Shown here in pieces: positions 1-9,174 of a stretch of DNA of 28,361 nt. The position numbers and the translations under genes are program-made. The notes under the pieces are model-generated. The model worked only from the letters and a program-made list of their open reading frames with translations. It was not told where the DNA came from and ran no database searches. Origin of the DNA: an uncultured Ruminococcus sp. (GTDB lineage: Bacteria > Bacillota_A > Clostridia > Oscillospirales > Acutalibacteraceae); NCBI GenBank assembly GCA_902798605.1, contig CADBXH010000011.1, positions 1 through 28,361 of the forward strand. The letters run 5' to 3'. The first letter of the stretch is position 1; each line of letters starts with the position of its first letter.

Positions 1-56
1 AACATAATTTAACTAAATTTATAAAAATCAACATCGTTTGCCAAGCCCCGATCGAT

Positions 57-87
57 AAAAAATGACGCCCCGGGTATAGAGGCGTCA
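57..87 (-). terminator. Rho-independent terminator of the CARF-nuclease gene
   Basis: Read on the minus strand, a 7-bp perfect stem (TGACGCC / GGCGTCA, 63-69 with 81-87) encloses an 11-nt loop and is followed by a run of six T (57-62). It lies 7 nt past the stop codon of the minus-strand gene. Confidence 0.8.
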
Positions 88-93
88 GAAAAC

Positions 94-1308
94 TTATTGT
101 TGTATCGGGTTTATTTTTTTCAGCTTTTCCTGAAACTTCGTAAAACCGGTATTTGCCAGATCGTCAATTACAATGATCCCCATATCCTTGGCGCGGTTGC
201 GGATAACCGGCGGTGCTTTAGCGCTTGTTGCGATCACCTTGCGCGAATACTTGCCGCAGTAATGGTTTGCTACTGTTTCAAGCTCATATAAATGCTCTTT
301 TACAATGTCGGTGTTTTTACAGCTTATTACTATCGGAATACAGCCGGCTGTGGCAATAACGTCGATTTCGTTGCTGGTTTCATCACTGCTTTTGTTCTCT
401 TTTGTATCCCAGTCAAGGTTAACTCCCGTGACAACATCATTAAAGCAGCCGCATCTGTCAGCTGCGGCATATGTATACAGCTCCAAAAGGTTCCCTGCCT
501 GTTTGAATACAGAGCTTATACTGTCCGGAACGAACAGATCATATTTTATTTCCATGGCGCCTTTCTTTTCTTCGCAGGGGGTCTTCTTTGTGAACTTTAC
601 AAAGCCGTATTCCTTCAGACGTTTTATTACATGGTTATGACACGCAAGGTCATCATTATAGACAGTATCGGTTCTTGTTATGGCGTTTTTTCCGTTGATC
701 GTTTTATGGGGATATATTATTCTTGGGTTATTCATAAACTTATTCCATTGCGCAGTATCCTCACTTGCGAGCTTCCACAGCCTTTCAAGTACTTTCTGAT
801 CGGCGTTGTTTATTGTGTATCGGATAAGATTGCCGGGTTCTTTGATCACGGAAGCGTTGTGGATTTTGATGATTTCTTCAACCTTTAGCTTAGGAAGTGT
901 GATCTTACGGCTTTTTTGCTCCTCTTTGCTTGAATAGCAGATGCCTTTATTTATATCGTAGATCCTGATTTCGTTTTCCTGCGGAAAATGAGCCGCGTAA
1001 TATCCGGCTACCGCGATAAAGAAATTTGAACCGCCGGTAGTGTCAAACACATAATTCGTATCCTTCATCGGGAGCTGATCGAACGACGAGATAACCGACG
1101 TATAGTCATAAGGCTCTATCATCCTGAATTCAACGCTCATTTTCTTCTTTTGATAAAGGAACATCTTCAGATATTTGCTGGATTCCTCTACAAATTTCTT
1201 GTTCTGTGATTCGTAAAAGAAAATCACCTTGTTAAAGCTTCCGTCAAGCGAAGCGATGATGTTTTCGAGATAATCTTGGTCAAAAAATTCAATCAATACA
1301 TTATTCAC
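94..1308 (-). CDS. CARF-domain nuclease, Card1/Can2-like (DUF1887 type)
   Basis: A 404-aa protein that resembles the Card1/Can2 nucleases. In that family an N-terminal CARF domain binds cyclic tetra-adenylate made by type III CRISPR Cas10, and a C-terminal PD-(D/E)XK domain then cuts nucleic acid. Seen here: a CARF-type glycine motif DTTGGSN at residues 89-95, and a nuclease core with GNLLELYTY (272-280, acidic E276), NEIDV (313-317, D316) and SCK (329-331, K331). Length fits the family. The start is GTG at 1306-1308 with GAGGT about 9 nt upstream; the reading frame has no better ATG. The start overlaps the stop of a possible 46-aa ORF. No CRISPR repeats, Cas10 or other cas genes are seen in the window, so the activator source is unknown. 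Family assignment is by motif recognition; another CARF effector such as a Csx1 relative is less likely. Confidence 0.77.
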   Translation of the reverse strand: MNNVLIEFFDQDYLENIIASLDGSFNKVIFFYESQNKKFVEESSKYLKMFLYQKKKMSVEFRMIEPYDYTSVISSFDQLPMKDTNYVFDTTGGSNFFIAVAGYYAAHFPQENEIRIYDINKGICYSSKEEQKSRKITLPKLKVEEIIKIHNASVIKEPGNLIRYTINNADQKVLERLWKLASEDTAQWNKFMNNPRIIYPHKTINGKNAITRTDTVYNDDLACHNHVIKRLKEYGFVKFTKKTPCEEKKGAMEIKYDLFVPDSISSVFKQAGNLLELYTYAAADRCGCFNDVVTGVNLDWDTKENKSSDETSNEIDVIATAGCIPIVISCKNTDIVKEHLYELETVANHYCGKYSRKVIATSAKAPPVIRNRAKDMGIIVIDDLANTGFTKFQEKLKKINPIQQ

Positions 1309-1441
1309 GGCTGTACCTCATGTGAGCAATTCGGTTATTGTTTTTGGCTTTTGTAACGTATTTGGGCAGCTGTTCCTGTTCCGTACGTTTATCTGCTTTC
1401 GGTGTTCGGCCGGTTTTATCAATCAAAGCACCGACTTTCAT
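1301..1441 (-). CDS. Possible small basic protein (46 aa) translationally coupled to the CARF nuclease
   Basis: An ATG-started frame of 46 codons begins at 1441 on the minus strand, the first ATG frame after the predicted promoter that stays open. Its TAA stop (1301-1303) overlaps the GTG start of the nuclease gene within CGTGAATAA, an arrangement typical of coupled translation. The product is Lys/Arg-rich and soluble, beginning MKVGALIDKTGRTPKADKR. No family is recognised. The upstream ribosome site is weak (GTGG about 6 nt away), so this could be a chance ORF in a long leader. Confidence 0.35.
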   Translation of the reverse strand: MKVGALIDKTGRTPKADKRTEQEQLPKYVTKAKNNNRIAHMRYSRE

Positions 1442-1462
1442 AAAACCACATTTATATAAATA

Positions 1463-1491
1463 ATTATATCACCTTTTTTTACACAATTCAA
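1463..1491 (-). promoter_or_regulatory. Sigma-A promoter for the CARF-nuclease transcript
   Basis: On the minus strand TTGAAT (1486-1491) and TATAAT (1463-1468) are separated by 17 nt. Transcription would start near 1456, leaving about 150 nt before the nuclease start codon, which is where the 46-aa ORF lies. The rest of the 1309-1700 spacer is AT-rich with no further gene seen. Confidence 0.6.
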
Positions 1492-1599
1492 CAATTTGCG
1501 CGGATATTAAAACACCGATTTATTTTGATTGGATTTATGCTGCATGTCAGTTGTTTGAAAAATTTAACAATAGTCTGAAATTCAAAAGCTTAACACAGA

Positions 1600-1628
1600 A
1601 TAAAAACCCGCCCGTTGGCAATAATTAT
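1600..1628 (+). repeat. 29-bp dispersed repeat, copy 1 (upstream of the trp promoter)
   Basis: This 29-bp sequence matches 8602-8630 at 27 of 29 positions; the shared 3' part is TTGGCAATAATTAT. The two copies bracket the trp operon in direct orientation. CACAGAATA lies just before this copy and just after the other. No coding or promoter role is evident. Confidence 0.6.
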
Positions 1629-1707
1629 ATAAATTTAAAAACGGTACGCCGGCGTGGAATACGATAAACTGCACAGGGCTTTTAGTACAAAACGGGAAAA
1701 ATGAATA

Positions 1708-1736
1708 TTGACAAATAGTTCTCACGGTGATATAAT
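1708..1736 (+). promoter_or_regulatory. trp operon promoter
   Basis: A perfect consensus sigma-A promoter: TTGACA at 1708-1713, a 17-nt spacer, and TATAAT at 1731-1736. The predicted start near 1743 is the 5' edge of the T-box leader, so constitutive initiation with control by attenuation is expected. Confidence 0.9.
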
Positions 1737-1742
1737 GCATAT

Positions 1743-2036
1743 AATTTAATAAGCTAAACCGTTGAAGCGGAGATAACGGCAATGATGCCTCTACAGAGAG
1801 TCTGTGGTGCTGAGAGTCAGGCGAGAAACAAGTTGTCAAATGGACCGCTGAGGGCGCAGTCAAAGGGAGGCTTCTCCTTAGTATTCTGCGACGTTGCAGG
1901 CAGACGTTATTTGCCGGGGATATGTTGGTATCCCGCTGAGAGCACGGGTCATGCCGTGAGATTAAGGTGGCACCGCGGATAATCGTATTTATTCGTCCTT
2001 AACAGAGTTCTTGTACTCTGTTAGGGGCGTTTTTTT
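1743..2036 (+). promoter_or_regulatory. Tryptophan T-box riboswitch leader
   Basis: A T-box leader binds uncharged tRNA and chooses between antitermination and termination. The T-box sequence AAGGTGGCACCGCG is at 1964-1977. Its TGGC bulge would pair with a tRNA end GCCA, matching the G discriminator base of bacterial tRNA-Trp. The specifier region reads CAAATGGACC, giving the codon TGG (Trp) at 1841-1843. Stem I elements such as the AGAGAG stretch near 1796-1801 are present, and a terminator follows at 1994-2036. Low charged tRNA-Trp should therefore turn on the whole trp operon. Confidence 0.93.
1994..2036 (+). terminator. T-box attenuator terminator
   Basis: A 15-bp stem with two G-U pairs (1994-2008 with 2015-2029), a 6-nt loop and a T7 tail (2030-2036). 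The competing antiterminator would use the T-box bases just upstream. It ends about 110 nt before trpE. Confidence 0.92.
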
Positions 2037-2115
2037 ATAGGAAATCGCGTTGTTTCGACCCCGCCGTTAGTAAAATTTTAAGATTAAGCAAATTCAATAA
2101 TAGGCGGGATTGGAT

Positions 2116-2130
2116 GCAACGTCACGTTGC
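2116..2130 (+). promoter_or_regulatory. Small hairpin directly before the trpE ribosome site
   Basis: GCAACG (2116-2121) and CGTTGC (2125-2130) form a perfect 6-bp stem with a 3-nt loop. It sits four nt before the trpE Shine-Dalgarno AGGGGG (2134-2139). It could shape translation start of trpE or be a transcript-stability element; nothing more can be shown. Confidence 0.35.
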
Positions 2131-2147
2131 TTTAGGGGGTTATAGTT

Positions 2148-3614
2148 ATGTTGATCAAGCCAACGCTTGAAGAAGTAAAGGCGATCGCAGCTGAAAAAAA
2201 GTATGATATCGTTCCGGTCAGCTGTGAGATCCTGTCGGATTTTACAACGCCGATAGAGACGATGAAAATTTTGAAAAATATATCGACTCACTGCTATATG
2301 CTTGAGTCGGCACAGGCAAATGACCGCTGGGGAAGATACACCTTCCTCGGGTATAATCCAAAGCTGAGCATAACCTGCGTTGACGGCAAAATGAAGCTCG
2401 GAGATCTGACCGTCGATACCGATGATCCGTCGGCATATCTCCGTCAGATTCTCTCGCAGTACAAAAGCCCGCGGCTGTCAAATCTTCCGTCTTTCACGGG
2501 AGGTTTGGTGGGGTATTTTTCCTACGACTACCTCGATTACAGCGAACCGACCGTAAAATGCAACGTCGAGGACAGCGAGGCGTTCAAGGATGTAGACTTG
2601 ATGCTGTTTGATAAGGTGATCGCCTTTGATAATGTGAAGCAGAAGATAATACTGATAACAAATATGAGGCTTGATGATGTCGAAGTGGGCTATAACAATG
2701 CGGTATCTGAGCTCAGGCAAATGAATGAGCTGTTGAGAAACGGCAAAAAGCGCGAGGAACCGGGCGGAAAGCTGTTGGGAAAGGTAACTCCGCTGTTCGA
2801 CAAGTCACACTTTTGCAATATGGTCGAACGCGCGAAACGGCATATTTATGAAGGCGACATCTTTCAGATCGTTCTGTCAAACCGCCTGAGCGCACCGTTT
2901 GAGGGAAGCCTGCTCAACACCTACCGCGTACTTAGGACGATAAACCCGTCGCCGTATATGTTTTACTTTTCAGGTACGGACGTAGAGGTCGCGGGAGCTT
3001 CGCCCGAAACGCTGGTCAAGCTCGAAAACGGTATCCTGCATACCTTCCCCTTAGCCGGCACAAGACCGAGAGGAAAGACAGAGGCCGAGGACAAAGCGCT
3101 TGAACAGGAGCTGCTCGCAGATGAAAAGGAGCTTGCAGAGCACAATATGCTGGTCGATCTCGGACGAAACGACCTCGGTAAAATCAGCAAATTCGGCACA
3201 GTCGAGGTGGAAAAGCTCCACTGTATTGAGCGTTTCTCTCACGTGATGCATATCGGCTCGACCGTCCGCGGAGAGATACGCGACGATAAGGACGCGCTCG
3301 ACGATATAGAAGCCGTACTTCCCGCGGGTACTCTTTCGGGAGCGCCGAAAATCAGGGCGTGCCAGCTTATCGGAGAGCTCGAGAACAATAAGCGCGGGAT
3401 TTACGGCGGAGCGATCGGGTACATAGATTTTACGGGCAATATGGACACCTGCATCGCTATCCGCATTGCTTACAAGAAAAACGGAAAGGTGTTTGTCAGG
3501 AGCGGAGCGGGTATCGTCGCCGATTCCGACCCCGAAAAGGAATTTGAGGAGTGCCTGAACAAAGCGAGAGCCTCGCTGAGAGCGCTGGAGTTAGCACAGG
3601 AGGAAGAGTTATGA
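2148..3614 (+). CDS. trpE: Anthranilate synthase component I
   Basis: A 488-aa enzyme that converts chorismate and ammonia to anthranilate, the first step of tryptophan synthesis, using ammonia supplied by TrpG. The N-terminal feedback-inhibition element appears as MLES at residues 51-54 (usually LLES). The chorismate-binding half carries GDIFQIVLSNR, LVDLGRNDLGKIS, LPAGTLSGAPKIRA and the C-terminal GGAIGYIDF and RSGAGIVADSDPEKEFEE motifs, all intact. Length is typical. The ATG at 2148 follows AGGGGG with 8-nt spacing. The gene ends inside the first codons of trpG (ATGA overlap), which indicates coupled translation in equal amounts. Expression is expected to follow the tryptophan T-box upstream. 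Confidence 0.96.
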   Translation: MLIKPTLEEVKAIAAEKKYDIVPVSCEILSDFTTPIETMKILKNISTHCYMLESAQANDRWGRYTFLGYNPKLSITCVDGKMKLGDLTVDTDDPSAYLRQILSQYKSPRLSNLPSFTGGLVGYFSYDYLDYSEPTVKCNVEDSEAFKDVDLMLFDKVIAFDNVKQKIILITNMRLDDVEVGYNNAVSELRQMNELLRNGKKREEPGGKLLGKVTPLFDKSHFCNMVERAKRHIYEGDIFQIVLSNRLSAPFEGSLLNTYRVLRTINPSPYMFYFSGTDVEVAGASPETLVKLENGILHTFPLAGTRPRGKTEAEDKALEQELLADEKELAEHNMLVDLGRNDLGKISKFGTVEVEKLHCIERFSHVMHIGSTVRGEIRDDKDALDDIEAVLPAGTLSGAPKIRACQLIGELENNKRGIYGGAIGYIDFTGNMDTCIAIRIAYKKNGKVFVRSGAGIVADSDPEKEFEECLNKARASLRALELAQEEEL

Positions 3615-4177
3615 TTTTACTTATCGACAACTACGACAGCTTTTCCTACAACTTATACCAATATGTGGGAGAGATCGAGCCGGATATAAAGGTGATACGC
3701 AACGATGAGCTCACGACGGATGAGATAAAGGCGCTAAAGCCCGACAGGATAATCCTCTCGCCGGGTCCCGGCAGACCCGAGGACGCCGGAATCATCATCG
3801 AAGCCGTTAAAAAGCTCGGAGCGGATATCCCGATGCTCGGCGTTTGCCTCGGTCATCAGGCGATCTGCGCGGCGTTCGGAGCGAAGATCACCTACGCCAA
3901 GGAGCTTATGCACGGCAAGCAAAGCAAAGTCAGCTTTGATAAAAGCTGTCCGATATTCAGGGATTGTCCAGATACCGCATTAGTCGCGAGATACCACTCG
4001 CTCGCGGCGGACGAAGCCACTGTCCCCGATTGTCTGAACGTCACGGCAAGGACTGATGACGGCGAGATAATGGCGGTTCAGCATAAAGAATATCCCATTT
4101 TCGGCTTGCAGTTTCACCCCGAGTCGATTATGACTCCTGACGGGAAAAAGATATTACGAAATTTTATAAAAGGTTAA
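3611..4177 (+). CDS. trpG: Anthranilate synthase component II (glutamine amidotransferase)
   Basis: A 188-aa class I glutamine amidotransferase that releases ammonia from glutamine for TrpE. The catalytic triad is visible: nucleophile C79 in LGVCLGHQ, H169 and E171 in LQFHPES. The oxyanion-hole motif SPGPGRPEDAG is at 50-60. The ATG at 3611 overlaps the trpE stop by 4 nt and has GGAGGAAGAG upstream; a longer in-frame ORF begins at 3551 but lies inside trpE and is not the real start. TrpG is not fused to TrpD or TrpE. The same protein often also serves p-aminobenzoate synthase in Firmicutes, and no separate pabA is seen here. Confidence 0.95.
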   Translation: MILLIDNYDSFSYNLYQYVGEIEPDIKVIRNDELTTDEIKALKPDRIILSPGPGRPEDAGIIIEAVKKLGADIPMLGVCLGHQAICAAFGAKITYAKELMHGKQSKVSFDKSCPIFRDCPDTALVARYHSLAADEATVPDCLNVTARTDDGEIMAVQHKEYPIFGLQFHPESIMTPDGKKILRNFIKG

Positions 4178-4204
4178 AATAGGGTTATAGAAAGGAAAAT
4201 TAAA

Positions 4205-5236
4205 ATGATCAAAGAAGCAATTGTAAAAATCGTCAACAAAGAAGATCTGACTTATAGCGAAGCCTATGCCGTGATGAACGAGATCATGAACGGCGAGACT
4301 TCTCCCACACAGAACGCTGCGTTCCTCGCCTCGCTCTCCACAAAGAGCGCGAAGGCGGAGACTACCGATGAGATTGCGGGCTGTGCGGCGGCGATGCGCG
4401 ACCACGCCACAAAGGTAGAAACCGGAATGGACGTTTTTGAGATCGTCGGAACCGGCGGCGACAACGCGCAGAGCTTTAATATTTCGACCACAGCCGCTAT
4501 TATCGCCGCGTCGGGCGGTATGAAGGTCGCAAAGCACGGCAACCGCGCGGCTTCATCAAACAGCGGAACAGCCGATTGCCTTGAGGCTCTCGGCGTCAAT
4601 ATCAGCCAAAGCCCTAAAAAGTGCGTTGAGCTTCTAAATGAGGTCGGAATGTGCTTTTTCTTCGCTCAACAATATCACTCCTCAATGAAGTACGTCGGCG
4701 CTATCCGCCGCGAGCTTGGTTTCCGCACGGTATTCAATATCCTCGGACCGCTCACCAACCCTGCTTCTCCCAAAATGCAGCTTTTGGGCGTTTATGACGC
4801 GTATCTGGTCGAGCCGCTGGCGCAGGTCCTCATCAACCTCGGCGTAAAGCGCGGTATGGTCGTTTACGGTATGGACAAGCTCGACGAGATATCGCTCAGC
4901 TCGCCGACAAAGATCTGCGAGATCAAGGACGGCTGGTTCAAATCCTACCTCATAAAGCCGGAGGACTTTGGCTTTGAGCGATGCACAAAGGAAGATCTTA
5001 AGGGCGGTACTCCCGACGACAACGCCCGAATCACGCGCGATATCCTCAGCGGCAAAAAGGGTCATCAGCGCAACGCCGTTCTGCTCAACGCAGGCGCGGC
5101 GCTGTATATCGGCGGAAAAGCGGACAGTATGAAAGAAGGTGTGTCACTCGCCGCCGAGCTGATAGATTCGGGCAAGGCGTTACAGACCCTCGAAAAGCTG
5201 ATTGAAGCGAGCAACAGCCCCGAGGTGGAAGTATGA
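4205..5236 (+). CDS. trpD: Anthranilate phosphoribosyltransferase
   Basis: A 343-aa enzyme that joins anthranilate to PRPP to give phosphoribosyl-anthranilate. Family signatures are GTGGD (82-86, pyrophosphate binding), FNISTTAA (91-98) and KHGNRA (110-115), followed by NILGPLTNP. The length is typical for the stand-alone enzyme. It follows trpG after 27 nt with an AAAGGA ribosome site, the only clear gap in the operon, and its TGA overlaps the trpC ATG (ATGA). Confidence 0.96.
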   Translation: MIKEAIVKIVNKEDLTYSEAYAVMNEIMNGETSPTQNAAFLASLSTKSAKAETTDEIAGCAAAMRDHATKVETGMDVFEIVGTGGDNAQSFNISTTAAIIAASGGMKVAKHGNRAASSNSGTADCLEALGVNISQSPKKCVELLNEVGMCFFFAQQYHSSMKYVGAIRRELGFRTVFNILGPLTNPASPKMQLLGVYDAYLVEPLAQVLINLGVKRGMVVYGMDKLDEISLSSPTKICEIKDGWFKSYLIKPEDFGFERCTKEDLKGGTPDDNARITRDILSGKKGHQRNAVLLNAGAALYIGGKADSMKEGVSLAAELIDSGKALQTLEKLIEASNSPEVEV

Positions 5237-6015
5237 CGATACTTGACAAGCTTGCGGAACACGCCAAAGAGCGCGTTGCTGAAGCAAAAAAAGATATTTC
5301 TTTATCAGAAATATGCCGCGTTGCTATGAGTATGCCTAAGGGCGGCTTTGAGTTTGAAAACGCGCTGAGATCGGACGACATCTCGTTTATCTGCGAGTGC
5401 AAAAAAGCTTCTCCGTCAAAGGGCTTGATTGCCGGGGACTTTCCATATCTCCAAATCGCCAAGGACTATGAAGCGGCAGGAGCTGACTGCATTTCAGTAC
5501 TGACGGAACCAAAGTGGTTTTTAGGCAGAAATGATTATTTGAGAGAGATTGCCGCAGGCGTTAGCATCCCGTGCCTCCGCAAGGATTTTACCGTCGACGA
5601 ATATATGATATATGAGGCAAAGACCCTGGGCGCTTCGGCGGTACTGCTGATAGTATCTATACTTTCCGAAACGCAGCTGCGCGAATATATAAAAATCTGC
5701 GATGAGCTCGGTTTATCGGCTCTCGTTGAGATACACGACGAAAAGGAAGCGCTCACGGCTGTCAACGCCGGCGCAAGGCTAATAGGCGTAAATAACCGGA
5801 ACCTAAAGGATTTTTCTGTCGATACCGAGAACAGCCGCAGGCTCAGAAATCTGATACCGCGCGATATTATATTCGTATCGGAAAGCGGAGTCAAGACAGC
5901 TGACGACGTGCAGGCTCTGCGTAAGATCGGCGCAGACGCGGTATTGGTCGGAGAAACGCTGATGAAAGCGGAAAACAAGTGTGATAAACTAAAAGAATTG
6001 AGAGGATTAAGATGA
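5233..6015 (+). CDS. trpC: Indole-3-glycerol phosphate synthase
   Basis: A 260-aa TIM-barrel enzyme that closes the indole ring, turning 1-(2-carboxyphenylamino)-deoxyribulose phosphate into indole-3-glycerol phosphate. Conserved stretches include [11 protein letters not shown] (54-64), LRKDF (the catalytic lysine of beta strand 3), [23 protein letters not shown] and DAVLVGE at the phosphate site. It is separate from trpF, unlike the fused enterobacterial enzyme. It overlaps trpD and trpF by 4 nt on each side. Confidence 0.96.
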   Translation: MTILDKLAEHAKERVAEAKKDISLSEICRVAMSMPKGGFEFENALRSDDISFICECKKASPSKGLIAGDFPYLQIAKDYEAAGADCISVLTEPKWFLGRNDYLREIAAGVSIPCLRKDFTVDEYMIYEAKTLGASAVLLIVSILSETQLREYIKICDELGLSALVEIHDEKEALTAVNAGARLIGVNNRNLKDFSVDTENSRRLRNLIPRDIIFVSESGVKTADDVQALRKIGADAVLVGETLMKAENKCDKLKELRGLR

Positions 6016-6614
6016 CTAAGATAAAAATGTGCGGATTATCGCGCATAGAAGATATAGAGGCAGCAAACGCGATAAAGCCCGATTACATTGGCTTTGTGTT
6101 TGCCGAGATAAGCAAGAGAAGGGTTTCCGCGCTGGAGGCAAGCAAGCTGAAAAGCAAGCTGGATCCCGATATCAAAGCAGTCGGAGTTTTTTTAGACGAT
6201 AAGCTCGATTTTGTAGCGTCTATGCTAAACCTCGGGATCGTTGATGTGGTGCAGCTCCACGGCTCCGAGGACGAGGAGTATATCGAAAGGGTGCGCCAAA
6301 TCACCAGCAAGCCTATCATCAAGGCGTTTATTATCCGCTCCAAAGAGGATGTTGAGCGCGCCGAAAAATCGACCGCCGATTACATTCTGCTCGACGGCGG
6401 AAAAGGTGAGGGTAAGGTGTTCGACTGGAGCCTGCTCAAAGATATCAAACGTCCGTACTTCTTGGCGGGCGGACTGAATCCCGTTAACGCTTCCGACGCG
6501 GTCAAAGCGCTTAAGCCCTATGCGGTAGACGTAAGCACGGGTATTGAAACAGACGGCGTTAAGGACAGAGAAAAAATGACAGCGTTTGCTAACGCCGTCA
6601 GAGAGGATGGGTAA
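6012..6614 (+). CDS. trpF: Phosphoribosylanthranilate isomerase
   Basis: A 200-aa TIM-barrel isomerase for the Amadori rearrangement before the TrpC step. The general base C7 lies in KMCG and the general acid D128 in LLDGG. VQLHG (80-84), [10 protein letters not shown] and [12 protein letters not shown] are the usual strand and phosphate-binding motifs. The ATG overlaps the trpC stop as ATGA. The stop codon at 6612-6614 is only one nt before trpB, so trpB translation is probably coupled. Confidence 0.96.
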   Translation: MTKIKMCGLSRIEDIEAANAIKPDYIGFVFAEISKRRVSALEASKLKSKLDPDIKAVGVFLDDKLDFVASMLNLGIVDVVQLHGSEDEEYIERVRQITSKPIIKAFIIRSKEDVERAEKSTADYILLDGGKGEGKVFDWSLLKDIKRPYFLAGGLNPVNASDAVKALKPYAVDVSTGIETDGVKDREKMTAFANAVREDG

Positions 6615-6615
6615 T

Positions 6616-7798
<1,183 letters not shown>

Positions 7799-7806
<8 letters not shown>

Positions 7807-8581
7807 AATAGAAAATGCATTTAAAAACGGCAAGGCGTTTATCCCGTTCATCACCTGCGGCGATCCGGATTTGGAAACGACCGCCGCGGCTGTAAGAGCG
7901 GCTGTTAAGAGCGGAGCTGATTTGATCGAGCTGGGCATTCCCTTCTCAGACCCGACCGCCGAAGGCCCCGTCATTCAAGGCGCGAATATCCGCGCGCTGA
8001 AAGGCGGCGTAAATACCAATAAGGTCTTTGAACTCGTCAGAGAGCTTCGCACCGACGTGACCGTGCCGATGGTGTTTATGACCTACGCGAACGTTGTGTT
8101 CTCCTACGGCGCGGAAAAATTCATCTCAACCTGTGCCGAGATCGGGATAGACGGCTTGATCCTTCCCGACATCCCGTTTGAGGAGAAGGACGAATTCCTG
8201 CCGATTTGCCGCAAATATGATGTTGCGCTGATCTCGCTTATCGCGCCGACCTCCGAAAACCGCATCGGTATGATCGCCAAGGAAGCAGAGGGATTTATCT
8301 ATCTCGTTTCAAGCCTCGGCGTAACGGGTATGAGGAGCGAAATAAACACAGACCTCGAGTCCCTCGAGTCGATAGTCAAAATCATCAGAGAGAATACAAG
8401 CGTTCCCTGCGCGATCGGCTTCGGCATTTCTACCCCACAGCAGGCAAAGAAAATGTCAGCCATAGCAGATGGCGCGATTGTCGGTTCTGCGATAGTAAAG
8501 CTGCTCGAAAAGCACGGCAAGGACGCGCCTTCATATATCGGGGAGTATGTCAGAGCTATGAAGGAAGCGGTTTATCAATGA
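7799..8581 (+). CDS. trpA: Tryptophan synthase alpha subunit
   Basis: A 260-aa TIM-barrel lyase that splits indole-3-glycerol phosphate and channels indole to TrpB. The catalytic glutamate is E44 in [11 protein letters not shown]. The position of the second catalytic acid (Asp60 of E. coli, in LADGP) is E55 here, in TAEGP, a conservative change. GVTG, GFGIS and GAIVGSAIV form the phosphate site. The start is GTG at 7799, with AGGGGAGG upstream, and the reading overlaps the end of trpB by 8 nt. It is the last trp gene; no strong terminator directly follows. Confidence 0.95.
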
Positions 8582-8601
8582 AAGCCGAGATCGAATAATG
8601 A

Positions 8602-8630
8602 ATAAAACCCCGCCCTTTGGCAATAATTAT
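8602..8630 (+). repeat. 29-bp dispersed repeat, copy 2 (downstream of trpA)
   Basis: Matches 1600-1628 at 27 of 29 positions. Its AAAACCCCGCCC part can also pair roughly with GGGGCGGTTTTTT at 8812-8824, so it may form an outer stem around the structured RNA between them. Confidence 0.6.
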
Positions 8631-8641
8631 CACAGAATAAT

Positions 8642-8802
8642 AAGGATGGCGGGAATCGAATCCCAACCGCCGATAATGAGTATTTTTCAGTCTTTATCGG
8701 CTTATCGTCGCTCGTAACCCGTCATATTTACGAGGATTTTGACGATAAGTAGGCGGAAATCTGCCGCTAAGAACCGATTGGGGTTCGACTCTCACCATCC
8801 TT
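8642..8802 (+). ncRNA. Candidate structured RNA with tRNA-like closing stem, family unassigned
   Basis: The 161 nt between trpA and the sigG fragment fold almost completely. AAGGATGG (8642-8649) pairs with CCATCCTT (8795-8802). CCCAACCG pairs with CGATTGGG with one mismatch. CCGATAA pairs with TTATCGG. CTTATCGTC pairs perfectly with GACGATAAG and encloses a second perfect stem CTCGTAA / TTACGAG. GCGG pairs with CCGC. The 5' end then resembles a short D-arm (GGGAATCGAATCCC) and the 3' end a T-loop (GGTTCGACT) placed 5 nt before the 3' acceptor-like strand, yet there is no CCA end and no anticodon arm. T6 follows at 8819-8824. Strand is inferred from the T-loop and the T-run. It could be a known class such as the raiA motif, a decayed tRNA-like element, or something new. 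Confidence 0.55.
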
Positions 8803-8822
8803 AAATTGTCAGGGGCGGTTTT

Positions 8823-9125
8823 TTGCAGTATTCAAAGGTCGAGATCTGCGGGGTCAATACTTCAAAATTAAAGGTGCTCAGCGAGAAGCAAAAGCAGGAG
8901 TTGCTGAATATAATCAAAAACGGCACGCCGGCGGAAAGCAAAAAGGCGCGCGATGAGATGATAAACGGCAACCTGCGCCTTGTGCTCTCGGTCATCCAGC
9001 GCTTTACAAACAGGGGAGAGAACCCCGATGATCTTTTCCAAGTCGGCGTGATAGGTCTTATAAAGGCGATAGATAACTTTGACCCGTCGCTAAACGTCCG
9101 CTTTTCCACCTACGGCGTTCCGATG
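8823..9125 (+). pseudogene. sigG: sigG 5' fragment (sporulation sigma-G), broken after codon 101
   Basis: The first 101 residues match forespore sigma-G: the signature KVEICGVNTSKL, then NGNLRLVLSVIQRF, DDLFQVGVIGLIKAIDNF and VRFSTYGVPM. In intact sigma-G this continues with the region 2.4-3 sequence IIGEIRRYLRD and about 150 more residues. Here homology stops abruptly at 9125 and the frame runs 31 unrelated codons to a stop at 9218. So regions 2.4 (most), 3 and 4 are missing and the product cannot bind a promoter normally. The start would be TTG at 8823 with AGGGGCGG before it; no ATG is available. No 3' half is found in the rest of the window. Confidence 0.85.
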
Positions 9126-9174
9126 AGGTGTAGAAAGTCGAAATACAATTATTCAACCTTTAGGAGGTCCGATT

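Noticed and set aside
292..888. 198-aa open frame on the plus strand
   Set aside because: It is antisense to the CARF-nuclease gene, which has motifs, promoter and terminator; the frame has no ribosome site and a Cys/Phe/Tyr-rich, unnatural composition.
1782..1982. 66-aa frame in the trp leader
   Set aside because: It lies wholly inside the T-box RNA; no ribosome site, and the conserved RNA elements explain the sequence.
8642..8802. Ordinary tRNA gene in the spacer
   Set aside because: The ends resemble a tRNA, but the interior has no anticodon arm, the T-stem is weak, the D-loop lacks GG and there is no CCA.
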